A stretch of DNA of 12,167 nucleotides from Dentipellis sp. KUC8613 (Eukaryota; Basidiomycota; Agaricomycetes; Russulales; Hericiaceae): assembly GCA_002286715.1 (NCBI GenBank), contig NSJX01000006.1, positions 1,038,191 to 1,050,357 of the forward strand, in the 5' to 3' direction. The stretch's first letter is position 1. Every line of letters starts with the position of its first letter. Under the pieces are notes generated by a model. It saw nothing but the letters and a program-made list of their open reading frames with translations. It did no database searches and was not told the DNA's origin. The translations under genes and the position numbers were made by a program. This document shows positions 6,680-12,167 of the stretch, piece after piece.

Positions 6680-7701
6680 AGACTTGCGATCTGCATGAAG
6701 GCCCGTAGCCACAGATCGGATTGCGGGCGAACTGAGATCCACAACTTCAGGTTACAAAGGATCCTTCCAGCCTCGTGATATTGCGATTATACCGTAGATG
6801 TCCATCGATCTGATTTGACTTGAGGTCTCAATGATTCATATTGTATGCTACACACAATTGTTCATGTCGCATGTCATCAGTTGGAAGTAAGAATGAAATC
6901 ATGGCATTTACTCTAAGTCGAGACTTCAGATAAGCTGGGTCTGCTCCAGTGTATCTCAGGCTCCATCTGAATGACGTACTGCCAGATCATATTCCGCATT
7001 CTGGAATTCCTGAGGTAAAATGCCTTATGCCATTCTCGACTTCTTGCGTGCCAGCGTCCCAATGCCCTCCGATGATTGAAGTCAAGGACGAAGACGGTCA
7101 CGCTGTGTGTTGACTCTGCTCTATGTATACACAACTTTTCATTGTGTGATTAGCATGCTATTCGACGCTGTGCACATAGCCAGCCTCTCTGGCAGCCACG
7201 AACACAACGTGAGTCGCAGCACAGCAAGCTTACCCACTCCGTGGGTCTGCTGACAACTAGACCGTCATCATAGATATTCGGTTCTGGGAAAGACAAACAT
7301 AGCCATCTTGGGCGAGTGGTTTGGCGTTCCTGTGATATAAACTGTGATTCGGGGTTTCGATGCTTCAAGGTGGTTTTTTTTGCAGGCGAAGTATTTGCAG
7401 CATTCTGTATTCTAAGTCATGACTAATGGCTTATCATGTACTTCTAATCCGGTTTCTGGCATCACATTGCAATTTGGCCGATATCTCATATCTGCTAATT
7501 ACGGGAATATCCCTCATTGCGGTGTATGGTTGACAAATTTCCATTATGCAGTTCTATGTAACTTAGCTCAGACCAATTACCCTATGCATGTCGGATCGAA
7601 ATTTACTGGCAGTCGACTCACAGTCGCATGAGGCTGGACAGATTGTCGAGCTCCGGCATTCAGATCAGAGGCTGCATCCGATCCCCAGTGACTGCTTTTT
7701 A
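6680..7701. other. Centre of the inverted-repeat element, no recognisable gene
   Basis: About 1 kb of unique sequence of ordinary composition with small open frames of about 70 codons on both strands. None resembles a transposase or any family I know. A T8 run lies near 7374-7381. Confidence 0.55.
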
Positions 7702-8180
7702 CCAACCGTCAGCTTCCTGGCAGTGTAGCCACTCGATTGCTCATTTTGCGTGTCATGTGGGACATGTCACATATGTTACATCTGTTACTTATGCACCACG
7801 TGCCGTGACTGATTGTCACCGAGGTGCGTTTCTCTATTGAAATGCACCAGACGTTCGAGGGGAGGACCCCCCACATGAACCTTATGACTTTTTTGACTCC
7901 GATTTGCATCTCCGCTTCGGTCACCAGGCCGGAATCAGTCCTTCCCTCGAACATCTGGAACTGAGACTACTGTTCGGGCTACACCATCGTAGCAAGGGGA
8001 GACCGAATTCAGACTCCGTCGTCCGAGTGCGACCGAATTCAGTCAAGATCTGGCAAACCCTAACCCTAAAGCAGTCGGTCCGCTGCGGATTTCCCTAGAA
8101 GGCCTCCGCCAAACCGTCCGAGATCCCCCTATGTCCATTTTTCGGCCTGCCTGCGGCGGACTCCCCTTGCTATGACCGAT
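7702..8180 (-). repeat. Right arm, interrupted by a nested insertion
   Basis: The reverse complement of the left arm with two substitutions, split by the nested segment at 7728-7979. The telomere-type motif is CCCTAACCCTAA at 8058-8069, exactly mirrored to the left-arm copy. Confidence 0.85.
7728..7979. mobile_element. 252-bp nested insertion with TA duplication
   Basis: Present in the right arm and absent from the left. The left arm reads GTG-TA-CAC at 6651-6658. The right arm has TA (7726-7727), 252 bp, then TA (7980-7981). This is the footprint of insertion at TA, as made by Tc1/mariner-type transposases. Its outermost bases are GCC...GGC, a very short inverted end. Inside, 7847-7866 and 7939-7958 are a 20-bp inverted repeat with two mismatches. 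It has no coding capacity I can support, so it would be a MITE. Confidence 0.8.
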
Positions 8181-8506
8181 TTTTCAATCGAGCTTTTGGA
8201 GGGACTGTCAGAGTCAGACAGAAGGAAACATTGAAGATATAGACAGCATGAAGGCATGTATGTGCAGAAATTTTCAGCGACGACGGCAGGAAGCAACAGC
8301 CGGCAAAAAAAGTAATGCCACCGGCCAGCCTCGAACACAGATCACACGAAGCGATGCGCAATGGATCTACAACCCATATGACCACTGCACTACTCAGCGT
8401 TGGGAATCTTCGCGGCTTCACAATACATTAGGTGTTGCTTCGCTGAATGCTTACGTCATCATCTTAATACGGCATCTTGTGCAAGAAGTCTTTTCAACTC
8501 AACACC
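8181..8506. other. Right flank of the element, no gene supported
   Basis: Mixed composition with overlapping short open frames on both strands and no motif. It changes into AT-rich DNA near 8460. Confidence 0.4.
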
Positions 8507-8701
8507 ATGCTGACATCTGCACCGTCTGGCCCTGATTCTGCTTTCTCTCTCCATGAATTCTTCAACAACATCTCTTCTGATGACGATCTTGATGATGTTG
8601 ATAATCTGTCTATTGGAGATCTTGACGGATCTGATGATATCTCAGATATTGAACCTGTTGTTGAGTCTGCACCACCAACATCAGGAAAAAGCCTAAATTA
8701 G
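8507..8701 (+). CDS. Small acidic open frame, possibly a broken 5' gene end
   Basis: ATG at 8507 sits in a good fungal context (CAACACCATG). It opens a 64-codon frame ending TAG at 8699-8701. The product is strongly acidic and Ser/Asp-rich, with runs such as SSDDDLDDVDNLSIGDLDG, then a short TSGKSLN end. This resembles the disordered acidic N-terminus of a nuclear or transposase-like protein, but no domain is present. An A5 run just before the stop invites the idea of a frameshift: the next frame would read a basic KKPKL-like segment. A further open frame without a start follows at 8754-8957. I cannot assign a function. Confidence 0.3.
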   Translation: MLTSAPSGPDSAFSLHEFFNNISSDDDLDDVDNLSIGDLDGSDDISDIEPVVESAPPTSGKSLN

Positions 8702-10290
8702 GTAGTAGCTGACCAATAACCACTGATCATCACTGATGGCTACAGTAGATTAGATTAGCTATGATATCACCTGTAGTTCTACTGTAGCACCCATAGTAGA
8801 TCTTATTTTTTCAGAAAAACATGCTTTAGAAGACATTGCAGGGGCTATAAAATTTGGGTCATCATGGAGGAAGAGGTATGGATACATTGGATGTCTCAGA
8901 ATGATCTTGTCTCCAAGAAAAAAAAATGCTACAACATCAGCCTTGCAGCTACGATAGTAACTGTAGATGCTATATTTACCTGGAATACAAAATAAAGATT
9001 GGTTTGTAGAATGTCAACCAGGCATCACTGAGAAATGCGAATAGTACCATTGGATTCGCATTTTAAACACGGTTCTGATGGTATATAGAAGGTTCTATAT
9101 TGTAATGTTTTCAAAATCAGAATGTGCATCCCCAGTGCAGCATCGGCTTTGCATTTTTTAGGCAATGTGCGCTCATCTCCGGGCTGTGAGCAGCCGGAAT
9201 CCACGCATGTGTAAACACGCTCGATGATGAGTCAACATGGGGCCCAAATTATTGCCATATATGGTATATGTGACTAGTGAGGAGTGGGCCGGCAAGCGGC
9301 AGGTTCTGATTCATCTTTGAGAGTGGATATGTCTTGATTTCAAATTATTACATAATCTTCATATTTAATTATAATCTCATGGTTTGTATGATTTTGCATG
9401 ATCTTCTGTTCTTTGCATGATGTATGTCTTCTAGTTATCCAACTTATCTTTGTTAGAACATCTACCCTTGGTAACATTGTCAATATGAAGTCTGTTATTA
9501 CAACTCTGAAAGTGAAATGGTTGTACATTTGAGAGATATAGGCATTCTAAAGAGCAATCTAGGGAGCCCAAAATGCTTCCAACAATGATCATGACATACA
9601 TCAAAGAGCATCAAGACTCCTTGAAATACTGATATCAGAATCTGTGCACCTCACTTGGACACTAAGATGCAAAAGAACAATAGGAAAAAAATCCCCTACC
9701 AAAAACAAATCATAATGTGCTGGAAGAAAGAGATCAATAACTGGCTAACAATAGAATGAATAGTATCAATCAAGCTACAGCACAGCATATAAAAAAAAAA
9801 CTTCAAAAACAAACAGCTGCAACCTAAACAAACATTCTTAATAACCTGCTGGAGGACTGGCACTGAAGACTTGATGCTTTGGTGGTTTCTGATTCATCTA
9901 TGAATCAGTTCTAATAATGGGGGAGCCCACCAAAATCCGCAGACTTCAAAATGACAACTTCAGGAAGTTAGTTCCCACGATTTCAGCCACATCCGTTCAC
10001 TTCTCAACATGTTTATTTCTTTTATGCTTCAATAATGAGGCAATACAGCTGAACGTTAGCAGAGACGTGGACAGCTATACTATACACGTGTGCTGAATTT
10101 TGCATAATTGTTGAACATTCTTATGACTCGAAAATGTGAAGTCGCATCGCGTGAGAGGGCTCTATTTCCGGAATCTGCAGATTTCAGACTCAATGTTGCA
10201 CAGAAAAATTTCGCATCTTCTGTAAGGCTGGAGAACTGCTATCGTAACATGCTGTAATTTATTCAAAAGTTTATAGATTTTATTGGACCT
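8702..10290. other. AT-rich stretch without genes
   Basis: About 1.6 kb clearly poorer in GC than the flanks and with stops in all frames. Small structures seen: GGCTACAGTAGA/TCTACTGTAGCAC (about 8738-8790) and AAATGCGAAT/ATTCGCATTT (9033-9042/9054-9063). Also CCATATATGG at 9255-9264, and CTGATTCAT/ATGAATCAG (9889-9897/9900-9908, 2-nt loop). It may be decayed transposon DNA. Confidence 0.5.
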
Positions 10291-10401
10291 TGAGAGAGTG
10301 TCTCAGTCCATTGACGACAGCACCCGCGCTCGCCACGGAAATTGCCGAACTCGTCATTGGGACGAAGACACGCCTCCTTGAACCAGCTCACCACACACCC
10401 T

Positions 10402-10441
10402 CGTATACGCACACATACGCGCACATGCACACGCATGCATG
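10402..10441. repeat. 40-bp alternating purine-pyrimidine run
   Basis: Every base from 10402 to 10441 alternates pyrimidine and purine (CGTATACGCACACATACG and onward, ending GCATGCATG). Such runs, especially with CG and CA steps, are candidates for Z-DNA. Confidence 0.85.
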
Positions 10442-10504
10442 GACGCACAGACGGCACAAGATACAACGATGGATGGGAGAAGTGGAGTGGCAGGGAAACG
10501 TAAG

Positions 10505-10548
10505 TTTCTTCTTTCTTCTTTCTTCTTTATTCTTTTTCTTCTTCCCTC
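10505..10548. repeat. Polypyrimidine TTTCTTC tract
   Basis: Twenty-four pyrimidines (10505-10528), one A, then nineteen more, built from TTTCTTC repeats with partial mirror symmetry. It marks the change from AT-rich DNA to C-rich repeat DNA. Confidence 0.85.
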
Positions 10549-11470
10549 ACCATCTCCCACCCACCCGCGCCTTCTCGCGCCCCCGCTCGCCATCTCTCGC
10601 CCACCCGCGCCTTCTGTAGCCCCCGCCTCGCGCCCCCGTTCGCCATACGTTGCCCCCGCCCGACTTCTGGCGCCCCAGCCGCCCTCGCACGCCGCAGCCG
10701 CCCTCGTGCAGCCGCCCGCAGCCCCTCCGCAGCCGCACCACGCCCCGGCGTGGCTGCATTGTTGCCCCACGTGGTCGCCGCTCTCTCTCTCTCGTGCCCT
10801 CACCCGCCCTCCCTCGGCCGTTGCACGCCTTTGCGACGATGCGCCGCGCCCTTGCACCGCCGCCACTCACCCTGGGCCGCCCTCATGCCACCTTCGCAAT
10901 GACGCCACGCGCCGTCGCACCCCCCTTCCCCTCGCCGCCGTTGTTCGCTCACGACGACGCTCTCGCCGCCGCTCTCACGCCCCCTTCGTGACGACGTCAC
11001 GTACCGTCGCACTGTCGCACCTCCTCCCTCGCCGCCATCGTTCGCCTTCGCGATGACTCCTCGTGCCCTCATGCCGCCGCCTGGGCCACCGCCATCCGCA
11101 GCCATCACACACTCTCGTCGCCATCTCTCGCGCCCCCGCCGCCCCGCACGCCGCCCCTCCGTGCCCGCGCGTGTCCGCCACGCCATCTCACGTGCCCCGA
11201 CCGCCCTCGCGAGCCGCCGCTGGCCTCGCGCGCCCGCACGTCGCCCATCTGCAGCCCGGCCACGTCCCCCGTTGCCGTCTCTTGCCTCGCCGCACCGTCG
11301 CAATACCCCGTTGCGCCGTCTGCGCCCCACTGCGCGCGCTTCGCGCACTGTGAGGCTGTCTTGCACGTGACGCCGTCGTCTGCGCGCCCCGCAGCGCCCT
11401 CTCGCAGCATGGGGCGCTGCCTCATCTCCCTCGTACGCCCTCATGTCGCCGTGGGCCCTCGCGCCGTGGC
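10549..11470. repeat. C-rich, strand-skewed degenerate repeat region
   Basis: The plus strand is dominated by C with recurring words such as CTCGCGCCC, GCCGCCCTCG and CCTTCGCGATGAC. The last recurs in degenerate form near 10829, 10891, 10983 and 11046, suggesting a degenerate tandem array with units of about 60-90 bp. Long open frames occur on both strands at once because stops are rare at this composition. Their Arg/Ala/Pro-rich translations show no domain. I treat it as non-coding repeat DNA. Confidence 0.65.
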
Positions 11471-11500
11471 AACACGTGCTCACGTCGACGTCACGCGCGC

Positions 11501-11893
11501 TGTCAGGGGCGCTGGAATGGGAACACGAGTTGCCACCCAAGTCACCACAACAACAACCAAGAGAGACTGAGGGGAGAGTGACAGACGAGTGCAGCGCAGA
11601 GGCAGGTGTATTCCAGCTACCTATGGGGTACAGACGAAGAGGACAGTCTAGGGAATCAGCTACTGGGGCATGGACTATATGTGACAGGAGAAACTAGTGG
11701 GTCGCGAGAGTAAAGTAGTCCGAACAGGGAAACAATGGGATGATGCGATGATGGTGCGATCTGGTGGGAAAAAGGAATGGGAATCACATGGGAAGGTATG
11801 CTGTGCACTGGGGACCCGGCTCTTGCACTGCAGTAGGACTCCGGGCCTTGATGGCCTGGACCAAGTCCAGCAAAAATGGAACGACCCGTAACA
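11501..11893 (-). mobile_element. 3' LTR of a Ty3/Gypsy chromovirus
   Basis: Read on the minus strand it begins TGTTACGGGTCGTTCC directly after a polypurine tract. It has a TATA-like CATATAG near 11675-11681 and ends CCCCTGACA, giving TG..CA ends and 393 bp. The adjacent chromodomain frame fixes the orientation. The 5-bp flank CGCGC (11496-11500) would be the target duplication, but the other end of the element is outside the window. Its 3' half is homologous to 2689-2880. Confidence 0.75.
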
Positions 11894-12167
11894 TCACCCC
11901 CTCTTTATGGCGCGCTTGCACCTGGAGCGCATGGTCAGCATAGACAGCGTCAAGGTAGAAGAGACCACGTAAGTTTGGAGGGCGTGCTGCCTTTGGATGA
12001 GCCTTGTAGAAGTCGGTGATGGCACCTTTGGCATTGCTGAGACTTGTGCGCGGAAGCCACTGGTTCTCTGTGTCCGAATATCCTACCCATTTGACAAGGT
12101 ACTCAATGCCACGCTTGTTCCGAGTGATACGAGCATCAAGGATTTTCTCCACCTCATACACCTCTTC
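11784..12167 (-). CDS. C-terminal end of Ty3/Gypsy pol with chromodomain (partial)
   Basis: A 127-residue fragment whose 5' part lies beyond the window. It starts with a complete chromodomain (about residues 3-58): VYEVEKILD, then EYLVKWVGY, ENQW and an ending helix (LSNAKGAITDFYKAHP). The aromatic-cage positions are all aromatic: Tyr of YEVE, Trp and Tyr of KWVGY. In chromoviruses this domain follows integrase and is thought to direct integration to chromatin carrying methylated histone H3. The frame then runs through the polypurine tract (KEGV) and 110 bp into the LTR before its TGA at 11784-11786, so the last 36 or so residues are LTR-encoded. The fragment has no internal stop. Integrase and upstream domains are not in view. 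Confidence 0.9.
   Translation of the reverse strand, partial: EEVYEVEKILDARITRNKRGIEYLVKWVGYSDTENQWLPRTSLSNAKGAITDFYKAHPKAARPPNLRGLFYLDAVYADHALQVQARHKEGVMLRVVPFLLDLVQAIKARSPTAVQEPGPQCTAYLPM
11894..11906 (-). promoter_or_regulatory. Polypurine tract
   Basis: AAAGAGGGGGTGA on the minus strand, immediately next to the TG of the LTR. This is the expected position for the primer of plus-strand synthesis in an LTR retrotransposon. Confidence 0.75.

Larger units (their letters stand above)
6455..8180. mobile_element. Non-autonomous long-inverted-repeat element
   Basis: A 1726-bp unit bounded by long inverted arms: 6455-6679 and 7702-8180. After removing a 252-bp insertion (7728-7979) and one TA copy from the right arm, the arms are both 225 bp and align with no gap. 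I find two differences, both C/T type at CpG (GCGGG versus GCAGG, GACGG versus GATGG), so the copies are young or under conversion. Weak similarity continues outward a few bases (GAAAT/GAAAA). The 1022-bp centre (6680-7701) has only short, unrecognised open frames, so no transposase is carried. No target duplication is evident at the outer ends. It could be a foldback-type element, a large MITE, or two MITEs joined by local duplication. Confidence 0.85.

Noticed and set aside
8170..8535. Overlapping 83-95 codon frames on both strands
   Set aside because: No motif, mutually overlapping, and one runs into the inverted-repeat element arm.
9255..9264. CCATATATGG as a MADS-box (CArG) site
   Set aside because: It matches the consensus perfectly but is a single 10-bp palindrome in AT-rich DNA with no nearby gene, so chance is likely.
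10439..11540. Long overlapping open frames of 100-246 codons on both strands
   Set aside because: They coincide with C-rich low-complexity DNA in which stops are rare in all frames; translations are Arg/Ala/Pro-rich without domains.

Overview
The window looks like nuclear DNA of a filamentous basidiomycete, probably an Agaricomycete (inference). The main reason is a complete phosphoglycerate kinase gene broken by seven very short introns (49-62 bp) with CTRAY-type branch sites. Other support is a chromodomain-bearing Ty3/Gypsy (chromovirus) retrotransposon end and several other repeats typical of mushroom genomes. No bacterial gene organisation, tRNA or rRNA gene was recognised.

Layout. 1-485: 3' part of an unassigned coiled-coil open frame running into Pro-rich low-complexity DNA. 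742-1163: a dense cluster of hairpins, including a perfect 46-bp inverted repeat. 1464-1853 (-): an unassigned helical open frame. 1917-2880: an LTR-like segment with a CCGA-rich palindromic satellite inside it; its 3' third is homologous to the LTR at the right end. 2899-3208: a second, different LTR-like segment with two perfect GC-rich hairpins. 3818-4057: a 20-bp tandem repeat carrying nine CCAAT boxes, just upstream of the PGK gene. 4243-5874 (+): PGK, eight exons, 416 aa, intact, with one GC-AG intron.

6455-8180: a 1.73-kb non-autonomous inverted-repeat element. Its 225-bp arms differ at only two positions, each arm holds a two-unit telomere-type motif, and the right arm carries a 252-bp nested insertion flanked by TA; the left arm preserves the empty site. 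8507-8701: a small acidic open frame, possibly the broken 5' end of a gene. 8702-10290: AT-rich DNA with no gene found. 10402-10548: a 40-bp alternating purine-pyrimidine run followed by a polypyrimidine tract. About 10549-11470: C-rich, strand-skewed, degenerate repeat DNA. 11501-12167 (-): the 3' end of a Ty3/Gypsy chromovirus (chromodomain, polypurine tract, LTR) continuing past the window.

The only confidently functional housekeeping gene is PGK (glycolysis). Almost everything else is repetitive or transposon-derived, so this is a housekeeping gene embedded in a mobile-element-rich region. The most interesting signals are the young telomere-motif inverted-repeat element with its datable nested insertion, and the phased CCAAT minisatellite in front of PGK.
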